DNA of 25,767 nucleotides from JAZSNA01 sp045536135 (GTDB taxonomy: Bacteria > Pseudomonadota > Alphaproteobacteria > CAAHEQ01 > UBA3637), in the NCBI GenBank assembly GCA_045536135.1, contig JAZSNA010000023.1, positions 1 through 25,767 of the forward strand, read 5' to 3'. The notes under the pieces are model-generated. The model did no database searches. It was given only the letters and a program-made list of their open reading frames with translations, and was not told where the DNA came from. The position numbers and the translations under genes were made by a program. Below, piece after piece: positions 18,764 to 25,767 of this stretch; the first letter of the stretch is position 1; each line of letters opens with the position of its first letter.

Positions 18764-19114
18764 ATGAAAAAATCAGATATGCAATTTAATCGTCGTAAAG
18801 CTCGGAATCGGTTTGCTATCAGAACTAATTCCGATAGAGTTCGGTTATCTGTTTCTCGTTCAAACCTTCATATTGAAGCACAGATTATTGATGATAAGTT
18901 AGGCAAAACTTTGGTAAGCGCTTCTTCAAAAGAAAAAGATTTCGCAGAAAAAGGCTCTACCGTTGCCGGTGCAACAAAAGTTGGTCAATTGGTCGCAGAA
19001 CGTGCTGTTAAAGCCGGAATTAAAGAAGTCGTTTTTGATCGTGGCGGATATATTTACCATGGTCGTGTCAAAGCTTTGGCAGAAGCGGCTCGGGCGAATG
19101 GTTTGGATTTTTAA
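18764..19114 (+). CDS. rplR: 50S ribosomal protein L18
   Basis: A 116-residue 5S rRNA-binding protein. [36 protein letters not shown] and [20 protein letters not shown] are diagnostic. TAAGGAT precedes the ATG, and another TAAGGAG at the stop serves rpsE. Confidence 0.97.
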   Translation: MKKSDMQFNRRKARNRFAIRTNSDRVRLSVSRSNLHIEAQIIDDKLGKTLVSASSKEKDFAEKGSTVAGATKVGQLVAERAVKAGIKEVVFDRGGYIYHGRVKALAEAARANGLDF

Positions 19115-19125
19115 GGAGTGGTAAA

Positions 19126-19713
19126 ATGGTAGAAAACGAAAAGAAAGAAAATCGTCGTCGTAAAGATAATAACGCCGTAGAAAGCGAATTCGTTGATAAA
19201 TTGGTTTCCGTTAACCGTGTTGCCAAAACAGTGAAGGGCGGACGTCGTATGGCTTTTGCCGCTTTGGTTGTTGTTGGGGATAAAAAGGGTCGTGTCGGTT
19301 TCGGCGCCGGAAAAGCAAAAGAAGTTCCGGAAGCGATTACCAAAGCAACCGAACAGGCTAAACATAATTTGATTCGTGTTCCGTTAAAGGAAGGGCGTAC
19401 AATTCACCATGATGTTGAAGGTCGTTTTGGTGCCGGTCGTGTTATTTTGCGGACAGCTGAACCGGGTACCGGAATCATTGCTGGCGGTCCGATGCGTGCG
19501 ATTTTTGATGTATTGGGTATTGCTGATGTTGTGGCAAAGTCCAATGGTACAGCAAATCCGCATAACATGGTTCGCGCAACATTTGATGCTTTTGCTCGTA
19601 TGGCGTCTCCCAAAATTGTCGCAATGAAACGCGATAAGAAAGTTGGGGATATTGTGGCCCGTCGTGAAGGTGCTAATTTAGAAGAAAAGGAAAATAATCA
19701 TGAAGCTGAATGA
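19126..19713 (+). CDS. rpsE: 30S ribosomal protein S5
   Basis: A 195-residue protein involved in decoding accuracy. The N-terminal double-stranded RNA-binding fold contains [20 protein letters not shown] and [20 protein letters not shown], and the C-terminal domain contains [19 protein letters not shown]. An acidic N-terminal extension ([16 protein letters not shown]) and an acidic C-terminus ([11 protein letters not shown]) lengthen it somewhat. Its last 14 bases overlap rplO directly. The rpmD gene that usually sits between them is absent. Confidence 0.97.
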   Translation: MVENEKKENRRRKDNNAVESEFVDKLVSVNRVAKTVKGGRRMAFAALVVVGDKKGRVGFGAGKAKEVPEAITKATEQAKHNLIRVPLKEGRTIHHDVEGRFGAGRVILRTAEPGTGIIAGGPMRAIFDVLGIADVVAKSNGTANPHNMVRATFDAFARMASPKIVAMKRDKKVGDIVARREGANLEEKENNHEAE

Positions 19714-20179
19714 AATTCGTGATCAAAAGGGCGCAACAACGGAAAGAATTCGTGTCGCTCGGGGTATCGGTTCCGGAAAAGGTCGCACAGGCGGTCGGGG
19801 AACAAAAGGACAAAAATCTCGGTCCGGTGTTTCCATTAACGGATATGAAGGCGGACAAATGCCGTTTTATCGGCGTGTACCAAAACGTGGTTTTGCAAAT
19901 ATTTCCCGTATGGATTATGCCGAAATTAACTTGGGCCGTATTCAGAAAGCCATTGATGAAAACTTAATTGATGCAACAAAAGAAATCAATGAAGTTGTTA
20001 TTATGGAAACGGGAATGCTTAAAAAAGTTAAAGACGGATTACGTTTACTTGGTAATGGCGAAATCAAAACTGCTGTGACCATTTGCGTTGCCGGTGCGAC
20101 TAAGTCAGCAGTTGAAGCTGTTGAAAAAGTCGGCGGAAAAGTCTTGATTAAGCAAAAAAATGTAAAAGAAGAAAAATAA
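19700..20179 (+). CDS. rplO: 50S ribosomal protein L15
   Basis: A 159-residue late-assembly protein. The glycine-rich basic N-terminus [20 protein letters not shown], then [24 protein letters not shown], is diagnostic. The ATG lies within the end of rpsE in another frame, with an AAGGAAA-type site upstream. A frame shifted by one that also starts nearby (19710) is spurious. Confidence 0.97.
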   Translation: MKLNEIRDQKGATTERIRVARGIGSGKGRTGGRGTKGQKSRSGVSINGYEGGQMPFYRRVPKRGFANISRMDYAEINLGRIQKAIDENLIDATKEINEVVIMETGMLKKVKDGLRLLGNGEIKTAVTICVAGATKSAVEAVEKVGGKVLIKQKNVKEEK

Positions 20180-20203
20180 TTGATAAAAAAGGGTAGGTGA
20201 AAT

Positions 20204-21529
20204 ATGGTTATGAGTCCGAAAAGTCGTCAAGCGGAAACAATGATGGGTGTCTTTTCAAAGGCAACGGATTTAAAAAAACGGATTTTATTTACCCTTTTAG
20301 CTTTAATTGTTTTTCGTTTCGGATCATTTATCCCCTTGCCGGGGGTAAATCCCGAAGTGTTTGCGGAATATTTCCGCCAAAATTCTTCCGGTTTGTTGGG
20401 TATGTTTGATACCTTTGCCGGCGGTGCATTGTCCCGTATGACAATTTTGGCATTAAATATTATGCCCTATATTTCGGCTTCAATTGTGATTCAGTTGGGA
20501 AGTTCGGTTATCCCGTCTTTGATTACTTTGAAAAAAGAGGGGGCTTCCGGGTATCGTAAACTTAATCAATATACCCGTTATTTAACGATTTTAATTTGTA
20601 TTTTACAAGGATATGCCTTGGCTGTTGCTGTTGAAAAAATGGGCGAAAATGCCGTTATTTTAGAGTCCAGTTTCTTGTTCCGTCTGTCAACGGTTGTTTC
20701 TTTATTGGGTGGGACATTCTTTGTTGTATGGTTGGGTGAACAAATTACCAATCGGGGGGTCGGTAATGGAACATCCTTAATTATTACGACCGGTATTTTG
20801 GCTGGTATCCCTTCCGCAATCGGGCAAACATTGGAATTGGGACGGGTCGGTCAAATATCCTTACCCAAGATATTATTTGTTTTATTGATGGCGGTGATGT
20901 TGGTTTATATCGTTGTTTTGGTTGAACGGGCTCAACGCCGGATTATGGTTCAATATCCGAAACGTTCTCAACGGATGATGATGACATCGAATCCGACATC
21001 CTATGTTCCGTTAAAGATTAATTCAACCGGTGTTATGCCACCGATTTTTGCCTCGGCTTTGATGGTTTTGATTTTCTCGTTAATTAAATTTTTATCCGGC
21101 GATAGCGGTTCGGAAGCTGGTATTTTATTCTCTCGCGGAACCGGACTTTATTTAACGGTTTATGCCGCTATGATTATTTTATTTACATTCTTTTATACCG
21201 GTATTTCGTTTGATCCGAAGGATGTCGCAGAACGCTTGAAACAACAAGGTGGATTTATTGCTGGTATTCGTCCCGGTGAAGCCACGGCTCGTTATTTGGA
21301 TTATGTCTCAACACGTTTGACATTAATCGGTGCCATTTATTTGGCGGTGTTATGCGTATTGCCGGAGCTTTTTATTTCTCAATTAAATTTACCATTCTAT
21401 TTGGGCGGAACGACTTTGTTGATTGCTGTGACTGTTGTGATGGATACGATGAGTCAGATTCAATCTCATTTGGTTTCATATCAATATGACAGCTTAATTC
21501 GTAAAGCTAAATTAAAGGGACGGATATAA
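20204..21529 (+). CDS. secY: Protein translocase subunit SecY
   Basis: The 441-residue, ten-helix membrane channel of the Sec translocon, working with SecE, SecG and SecA. After the cytosolic N-terminus, helix 1 ends at FIPLPGVNP (42-50). The plug region GLLGMFDTFAGGALSRMTI (63-81) follows. The cytosolic loop segments ERAQRRIMVQYPKR and SFDPKDVAERLKQQGGFIAG are typical. ATG at 20204 follows AGGTG; an ATG two codons later (20210) is also possible. adk starts one base after the stop. Confidence 0.97.
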   Translation: MVMSPKSRQAETMMGVFSKATDLKKRILFTLLALIVFRFGSFIPLPGVNPEVFAEYFRQNSSGLLGMFDTFAGGALSRMTILALNIMPYISASIVIQLGSSVIPSLITLKKEGASGYRKLNQYTRYLTILICILQGYALAVAVEKMGENAVILESSFLFRLSTVVSLLGGTFFVVWLGEQITNRGVGNGTSLIITTGILAGIPSAIGQTLELGRVGQISLPKILFVLLMAVMLVYIVVLVERAQRRIMVQYPKRSQRMMMTSNPTSYVPLKINSTGVMPPIFASALMVLIFSLIKFLSGDSGSEAGILFSRGTGLYLTVYAAMIILFTFFYTGISFDPKDVAERLKQQGGFIAGIRPGEATARYLDYVSTRLTLIGAIYLAVLCVLPELFISQLNLPFYLGGTTLLIAVTVVMDTMSQIQSHLVSYQYDSLIRKAKLKGRI

Positions 21530-21530
21530 T

Positions 21531-22184
21531 ATGAAAAAAAACATTGTTTTTATTGGACCGCCGGGTGCTGGAAAAGGAACTCAGGCGTATATTTTGGCTG
21601 AAAGAATGGGCGTGCCGAATGTATCGATGGGTGATTTATGTCGGGCAGAGGCTAAGACAGGTTCGGAATTGGGAAAACGGATTAGTTCTTTTATTGACTT
21701 TGGAAATTTGGTTCCAGATGATATCGGTGCTTTGGTTTTTGAGCGGGAATTAGTCAAAGATAAGTATCAAAAAGGTTTTATTTTGGATGGTTTTCCGCGG
21801 ACATTGGGACAGGCCAAGATTTTGTCGGATGTTTTGCAAAAAATTAATATGGAATTGGATATCGCCATTGTGTTGGATGTTCCGGAAGAATTAATCGTTG
21901 ATCGTATCGTTCATCGGATGACATGTGGAAATTGCGGAATGATGTACCATGATAAATTCCGTCCGACTAAGGTTGATGGTGTTTGTGATGGTTGTGGCGG
22001 AAAGAACTTTGTTAAACGCAAAGATGATACGCCCGAAATTGTTAAGGGGCGGATAGATGTTTATAATAACCAAACTTTGCCGGTGATTGATTTCTATAAG
22101 GAACAGGGCTTATTGGAAATTGTTGATGGAGTCGGTGATATTGAAGATGTCGCTTCCCGTATAAAAGAAATTGTCGGATATTAA
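21531..22184 (+). CDS. adk: Adenylate kinase with Cys4 lid
   Basis: Catalyses ATP + AMP to 2 ADP in the cytosol. The 217 residues include the P-loop GPPGAGKGT (9-17), GFILDGFPRT (82-91), and a lid with C132, C135, C152 and C155 that should bind zinc or another metal, as in Paracoccus adenylate kinase. The AMP-site block reads VSMGDLCRAEAK where the threonine of the usual STGD(M/L)LR is methionine (residue 33); the arginine is kept. The secY-adk order is typical of alphaproteobacteria, but rpsM, rpsK, rpoA and rplQ do not follow. The stop lies one base from the convergent comEC stop. Confidence 0.97.
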   Translation: MKKNIVFIGPPGAGKGTQAYILAERMGVPNVSMGDLCRAEAKTGSELGKRISSFIDFGNLVPDDIGALVFERELVKDKYQKGFILDGFPRTLGQAKILSDVLQKINMELDIAIVLDVPEELIVDRIVHRMTCGNCGMMYHDKFRPTKVDGVCDGCGGKNFVKRKDDTPEIVKGRIDVYNNQTLPVIDFYKEQGLLEIVDGVGDIEDVASRIKEIVGY

Positions 22185-22185
22185 T

Positions 22186-23631
22186 TTATTTTAAAAATAA
22201 TTTATATTCTGTTTTAATATCTTTTAATAAGATATTGTGTTTTGTATATTGTGGGCATTTTTGTCTTGAAAATGTATATTCTGCACCATAACATTCCTGA
22301 ATTCCGAAAGATATTTTTTTATTTTGAATAAAAACACTTTTTTTCAAATATAATTTTGAATTTTTCGGATTTAATCCACGCATTTTCGCCCATTTTTGAG
22401 AAATTTTATTGTCTTTGGATACGAAAAAGATACCGTCTTTTTCAAAAGCAAAAGTACCGGAGTGATGAACGATAACAGAAGGTTGGAATGGTAAAATATA
22501 AAAAAGACCAATAATGATACACAGAAAATATTTCCGCCGGTGAAACAGACCAAATAAAACGAAGCTTAAAATAATCCAAAAATATAGCCAAGATGAAATT
22601 TGCGGAATATAGATTAAAGAATAGGGCAGATTACGGACCGATAATGCACAATAAGTAATCCAATCAATTGTTTTTTCGGCGATAAATAAAAATGGATTAA
22701 TTTTAAGAAAGGATGTTATAATGCCGATAAATAATGATGGCATTGTTATCAGTGAAAATAGCGGAATGATAATCATATTGGTTAAGATAGAGTAAGGCGA
22801 AAATTGGTTAAAATGATAGATTATAATCGGAATAGTGATAATATTGGCGGTAAAAGTCATGATAAAAAGTTTCTTTATCCAAGAATCGGTTGGCTTTTGT
22901 TTGTAAAAAGTTATTAATCCGAATACGGTTAAGAAAGATAATTGAAAGCCGGCCGAATAAATTAAACTCGGATTGAACAAAAGCAATAAAAAGGCAATCC
23001 AAAATAGGCTTTTAACGGTGACAACTCTTCGGTCCAGTAAGACAGCAATAAAGATAAAACATGCCATCAGAAAGGCTCGAATTAAAGCGGGTCCCTGTTG
23101 TGCCAGACAAAAGTAAAAAATACCCAAAAATAAAGCGATGACGGCACTGATTTTTTTGATATTCAGGCGAAGGGCTATATTTGGGAAAAGGGCTAATAAA
23201 TTTCGGATACCGATAAAAGTAAAACCGCAAACCAATGATAAATGAAGTCCGGATATGGCTAAGATATGGGCTATGCCGGTATCTTGATAAAGCGTATAAA
23301 TTTCTGAAGGGATAAAGCGTTTGTTTCCGGTGGCCAAAGCAATAAGTATGGGATGATTTAATTTAAGGGTTAAAAATTCTTTCAATGAATCGAAAATGGA
23401 AAAATGAATGTTAAAAGGAGTTATATTTTCTTGAAACAGAGTTATAAAAAGACCTGCAAAATAAAAAACAATTGGGATTAGAAAGTGAAATTTAAAAGAT
23501 GCTGCCAAAAATAATATTCCAAGGATACCTGATGCGGTAAAATCGATTGGAAATATGGATGTTGTTATAATCCCAAGGATAAAAAACAGGGGAAAATAAG
23601 TTGAAGATATATTTTTTTCTTTAACTCTCAT
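22186..23631 (-). CDS. comEC: ComEC/Rec2-family membrane protein, channel domain only
   Basis: A 481-residue polytopic membrane protein with roughly ten hydrophobic segments. The ComEC signature HILAISGLHLSL (122-133) is clear, followed by ALIRAFLMA (182-190) and FNPSLIYSAGFQLSFLTVFG (219-238). ComEC normally forms the inner-membrane channel for DNA uptake in natural transformation. Typical full-length proteins have 600-800 residues with an N-terminal OB fold and a C-terminal metallo-beta-lactamase-like domain. Here the N-terminal part is much reduced and no DHxxD-type C-terminal domain is seen. The last 90 or so residues are hydrophilic and basic. No ribosome site is apparent before the ATG. 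Function in DNA uptake is inferred from family only. Confidence 0.85.
   Translation of the reverse strand: MRVKEKNISSTYFPLFFILGIITTSIFPIDFTASGILGILFLAASFKFHFLIPIVFYFAGLFITLFQENITPFNIHFSIFDSLKEFLTLKLNHPILIALATGNKRFIPSEIYTLYQDTGIAHILAISGLHLSLVCGFTFIGIRNLLALFPNIALRLNIKKISAVIALFLGIFYFCLAQQGPALIRAFLMACFIFIAVLLDRRVVTVKSLFWIAFLLLLFNPSLIYSAGFQLSFLTVFGLITFYKQKPTDSWIKKLFIMTFTANIITIPIIIYHFNQFSPYSILTNMIIIPLFSLITMPSLFIGIITSFLKINPFLFIAEKTIDWITYCALSVRNLPYSLIYIPQISSWLYFWIILSFVLFGLFHRRKYFLCIIIGLFYILPFQPSVIVHHSGTFAFEKDGIFFVSKDNKISQKWAKMRGLNPKNSKLYLKKSVFIQNKKISFGIQECYGAEYTFSRQKCPQYTKHNILLKDIKTEYKLFLK
22216..22245 (+). terminator. Candidate superoperon terminator inside the 3' end of comEC
   Basis: AATATCTT (22216-22223) and AAGATATT (22229-22236) form a perfect 8-bp stem with a 5-base loop, followed by the T-rich stretch GTGTTTTGT. 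It is 32 bases past the adk stop. Only one base separates adk from convergent comEC, so any terminator for the operon must lie within comEC. The stem is AT-rich and the T tract interrupted. Confidence 0.35.
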
Positions 23632-23675
23632 GAAAAATAGGATAGCATACTTTTGTTTGAAATGGAATATATCAA

Positions 23676-24425
23676 ATGTTTGAAATTATATTTTTATCGT
23701 TTATACAAGGAATTACGGAATTTTTACCGATCAGTTCTTCGGCTCATTTAATTTTAATTCCGCATTTGTTGGATTTTTCGCCCCAGGGATTGATTGTTGA
23801 TTTCGGGCTTCATATTGGGACACTTTTGGCTATAATTGTTTATTTTTTTAAGCCTTTATTGAATATCGTGTTCAAAGAACCCAAAAAAATATTACCTTTA
23901 ATTGTGGCGACAATTCCAATTTCGTTTGTCGGGGTTTTGTTTTACCATACTATTGATCAGGTTTTCAGACAAATTGATGTGTTGGCTGTGATGTTGGGCG
24001 TATTTGGAATTGTTTTATATTTATCGGATCGTTATTCCAAACAAACAAAGTCGGTTGTTAATATCAAAGATGCTTTCTTAATCGGATGCGGACAATGTTT
24101 GGCTCTTGTCCCGGGCGTTTCTCGTTCCGGTATTACAATCAGTATTGCTCGGCTATGTGGAATTAAAAGGGTGGAGGCCGCAAAGTTTTCAATTTTGTTG
24201 TCAATACCAACGATCGGTGGTGGAGCATTGTTGATGTTGATTAAACTTTATTGTAATGATATGATGCATTTGGTATTTGATATTCAAATGATAACCGGTA
24301 TTTTATTATCCTTTGTTTTCGGATATATTGTGATTGGTATTTTAATGAATTTTATACAAAAACATTCATATCTTATTTTTGCTGTTTATCGAATTGTTTT
24401 AAGTATTATTTTATTGTGTTTATAA
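23676..24425 (+). CDS. uppP: Undecaprenyl-diphosphatase (UppP/BacA)
   Basis: An inner-membrane phosphatase of 249 residues that recycles undecaprenyl diphosphate to the monophosphate lipid carrier for peptidoglycan and surface polysaccharides; overexpression of such enzymes gives bacitracin resistance. Both active-site blocks are present: QGITEFLPISSSAHL (11-25) and PGVSRSG (146-152). About seven to eight hydrophobic segments run through the protein. The ATG at 23676 begins the family N-terminus directly, although only a weak GGAA precedes it. It diverges from comEC across 44 bases. No terminator follows before the next promoter. Confidence 0.95.
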   Translation: MFEIIFLSFIQGITEFLPISSSAHLILIPHLLDFSPQGLIVDFGLHIGTLLAIIVYFFKPLLNIVFKEPKKILPLIVATIPISFVGVLFYHTIDQVFRQIDVLAVMLGVFGIVLYLSDRYSKQTKSVVNIKDAFLIGCGQCLALVPGVSRSGITISIARLCGIKRVEAAKFSILLSIPTIGGGALLMLIKLYCNDMMHLVFDIQMITGILLSFVFGYIVIGILMNFIQKHSYLIFAVYRIVLSIILLCL

Positions 24426-24429
24426 AATA

Positions 24430-24458
24430 TTGACAAAAATTTAAAATCATGATATAAT
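24430..24458 (+). promoter_or_regulatory. Perfect consensus sigma70 promoter of the 135-codon gene
   Basis: TTGACA (24430-24435), exactly 17 bases, then TATAAT (24453-24458): all twelve consensus positions match with ideal spacing. Predicted start is near 24465, giving a leader of about 35 nt with an AAGGAG ribosome site. Confidence 0.9.
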
Positions 24459-24499
24459 ACGGGACATGTTTTTTGTTTTTTTAACAAAAGGAGTAATAA

Positions 24500-24907
24500 A
24501 TGATTTTAAAAGAAACAATTGAAAATTTAAAAGAAGTGTCCGAAATGTTACCGGAAGCTGCTTTGGAAGTTTTATCGGAACGTGATCGCCGTGACGGAAA
24601 AACATTGCTTCATAAATGTAATGGGGATTTGTTAAATGTTGCTCGTATTTTGGATATTGCAATCAATGCGGGTGCAACAGAAGAACAAATTTGGGAAATC
24701 GGATTAACGGAAAATAAACATGCTGAAACACCGTTGATGTCCCATTGGACGGTTAATAAACCGGTATCTTATGTCGGAAAGGGTGGACAAGTCTTCTTGA
24801 CGGGTCGGACATATCCCGAAAAGGTTTGTCGGAATGAATCCGCTCGAGAAAGATATGCTAAACTTTTGGAAATCAAGGGTAAAAAGGCTCGCGAGCGAAA
24901 CGGTTAA
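24500..24907 (+). CDS. Uncharacterised soluble protein (135 aa)
   Basis: I do not recognise this family. The N-terminus is predicted helical (ETIENLKEVSEMLPEAALEVL), the middle DGKTLLHKCNGDLLNVARIL followed by DIAINAGA (32-59) faintly resembles one ankyrin repeat, and the C-terminus is basic and helical (ESARERYAKLLEIKGKKARE). There is no signal peptide or membrane segment. It has a perfect consensus promoter, a well-spaced AAGGAG site and a strong terminator, so it is likely abundantly expressed as a single-gene unit. Base and codon use resemble the ribosomal genes (many CGT, GAA, GGT codons), consistent with a native, well-expressed gene. The ankyrin resemblance is too weak to assign function. 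Confidence 0.75.
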   Translation: MILKETIENLKEVSEMLPEAALEVLSERDRRDGKTLLHKCNGDLLNVARILDIAINAGATEEQIWEIGLTENKHAETPLMSHWTVNKPVSYVGKGGQVFLTGRTYPEKVCRNESARERYAKLLEIKGKKARERNG

Positions 24908-24924
24908 AGTGTTATTGTTAACTT

Positions 24925-24956
24925 TAAAAAATCCGGTTATATTAACCGGATTTTTT
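24925..24956. terminator. Bidirectional terminator
   Basis: ATCCGGTTA (24931-24939) and TAACCGGAT (24943-24951) form a perfect 9-bp stem with a 3-base loop. It is flanked by six A on the left and six T on the right, serving both the 135-codon gene and the minus-strand gene ending at 24964. Confidence 0.92.
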
Positions 24957-24963
24957 AAATAGT

Positions 24964-25767
24964 TTAAGACCGTTTGGTACAGGTTAGTTTATAGTGGTCC
25001 CCAGAACCAATCTGTTCTCCTACCATCGAATCATTCCATTCTCCGTATTCATCGATTGATGGTGGTGTCCAGTTCCCCGTTATATCATAATCCGAACAGG
25101 ATTTTGTTCCATTGTCTGGAATTTCTTTTGAATATTCTATCATGCCCGTGTCAGAACAATCATGTGTTCCACCTTCTCCCCATAAACAATATTGCTGTCT
25201 AAAAACACAATCGCACGTAATATTATTATAAGAACAGGTATATTCAGTTGTTGAAGAATCTAATTTCCATTGAGTTGTTTCCCCATTATCCGCAGTATTG
25301 TAATAGCTTTTTTCATTTATGCTAATTCTCTTCATATTTTGGTCACAATCGGTACCACAGACAAGAAGTCGATCTTCGGTATTTTCGGTATCTTCTTCAT
25401 ATTCATTATATGAATGGTGTTTATATTCATAAATATATGAATCAGCCCCCGGTGGAACACAAGCTACCGATGAAACATCAGAACAATTAGTGAAAACTCC
25501 TTCTACCGTAAAACATTTTTCCCCACTCATTTCCACATAGGTTCCGTTACACGTACTTCCATTTGGGTAAAGAGTCGGTTCTTTAAGTTCGCATGCTCTG
25601 GTTATTCCGCTATAGGTGCATTCCTTATCTAGAGCATCTGTATATTTTGCCCATCCATCTACTCCTGCGGTTGTCCAACATGAACCGCTCGCCTCATCAT
25701 ATGGATAATAGATATATCGTTCAACACAGATATCCGCCGAATCGTTGTTAATTACTTTATATGTGGG
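24964..25767 (-). CDS. Cysteine-rich repeat protein, C-terminal part (5' end beyond window)
   Basis: The frame stays open from the stop at 24964 to the right edge, giving 267 visible residues; a GTG at 25536 is not needed as a start. I do not recognise the family. There are 17 cysteines in 267 residues, with many Tyr, Asn, Ser, Thr and acidic residues, as in disulfide-bonded extracellular proteins. A module W-x10-C-x-Y-x2-I-T-x2-C occurs twice, at visible residues 39-59 and 167-187, exactly 128 residues apart. An upstream Cys and a downstream L(Y/W)xxG(S/G)T segment also align, so the protein carries an internal repeat of about 128 residues. No membrane anchor is seen at the C-terminus. Export and surface location are inference because the N-terminus is not visible. 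Confidence 0.75.
   Translation of the reverse strand, partial: PTYKVINNDSADICVERYIYYPYDEASGSCWTTAGVDGWAKYTDALDKECTYSGITRACELKEPTLYPNGSTCNGTYVEMSGEKCFTVEGVFTNCSDVSSVACVPPGADSYIYEYKHHSYNEYEEDTENTEDRLLVCGTDCDQNMKRISINEKSYYNTADNGETTQWKLDSSTTEYTCSYNNITCDCVFRQQYCLWGEGGTHDCSDTGMIEYSKEIPDNGTKSCSDYDITGNWTPPSIDEYGEWNDSMVGEQIGSGDHYKLTCTKRS
25207..25269 (-). repeat. Second copy of Cys/Trp protein repeat core
   Basis: Encodes W-x10-C-x-Y-x2-I-T-x2-C (W-KLDSSTTEYT-C-SYNNIT-CDC). Its spacing between W, the first C, Y, IT and the last C is identical to that of the copy at 25591-25653. Confidence 0.65.
25591..25653 (-). repeat. First copy of Cys/Trp protein repeat core
   Basis: Encodes W-x10-C-x-Y-x2-I-T-x2-C (W-AKYTDALDKE-C-TYSGIT-RAC). 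It is 384 bases (128 codons) from the second copy. The similarity is at protein level, with little DNA identity, suggesting an old duplication. Confidence 0.65.

Noticed and set aside
24447..24662. Minus-strand frame overlapping the promoter and start of the 135-codon gene
   Set aside because: It runs against a perfect promoter and a well-supported gene on the other strand, with no signals of its own.
1..25767. CRISPR array, insertion sequence, prophage, toxin-antitoxin pair or biosynthetic cluster
   Set aside because: I saw no regularly spaced direct repeats, transposase or integrase motifs, or matching gene families anywhere in the window.

Overview
The window is a housekeeping segment of an AT-rich bacterial chromosome, most likely an uncultured alphaproteobacterium. 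The reasons are the ribosomal gene order ending secY-adk, a UvrA whose first zinc site reads CPVSGFT (a form I recall from alphaproteobacteria), an L3 protein with an acidic C-terminal tail, the xseB-ispA pair and a Cys4 lid in Adk. A flavin reductase-rubredoxin fusion (4459-5082), typical of anaerobes, suggests an oxygen-poor habitat such as an animal gut. Both taxonomy and habitat are inferences.

Layout. Positions 1-1428 hold, on the minus strand, tRNA-Ser(GCU) with its own promoter and terminator, and the xseB-ispA operon. Positions 1497-1781 hold a self-contained small gene of 67 codons with promoter and terminator. Then come leuS (minus), divergently the flavin reductase-rubredoxin fusion (plus), and uvrA (minus) with a promoter so close to its ATG that the message should be nearly leaderless.

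Positions 7987-22184 form a plus-strand str-S10-spc superoperon: rpsL, rpsG, fusA, rpsJ, rplC, rplD, rplW, rplB, rpsS, rplV, rpsC, rplP, rpmC, rpsQ, rplN, rplX, rplE, rpsN, rpsH, rplF, rplR, rpsE, rplO, secY, adk. Gaps between genes are at most about 25 bases and several genes overlap. The only strong promoter I see is TTGACA-N18-TATAAT at 7987-8016, followed by a leader of about 190 nt. Three things are absent from the usual layout: tuf between fusA and rpsJ, rpmD (L30) between rpsE and rplO, and rpsM-rpsK-rpoA-rplQ after adk.

After adk the strand switches to a short comEC-like gene (minus, 1 base from adk), then divergent uppP, then an unrecognised 135-residue gene behind a perfect consensus promoter, and a bidirectional terminator. 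Entering from the right edge on the minus strand is the C-terminal 267 residues of a cysteine-rich protein containing a repeat of about 128 residues.

Most of the window is conserved translation, secretion and repair machinery. I found no defence system, CRISPR array, prophage, insertion sequence or biosynthetic cluster. The least explained items are the repeat-bearing Cys-rich protein at the right edge, the two unknown small genes with strong private promoters, the str leader, and the missing or relocated ribosomal operon genes.
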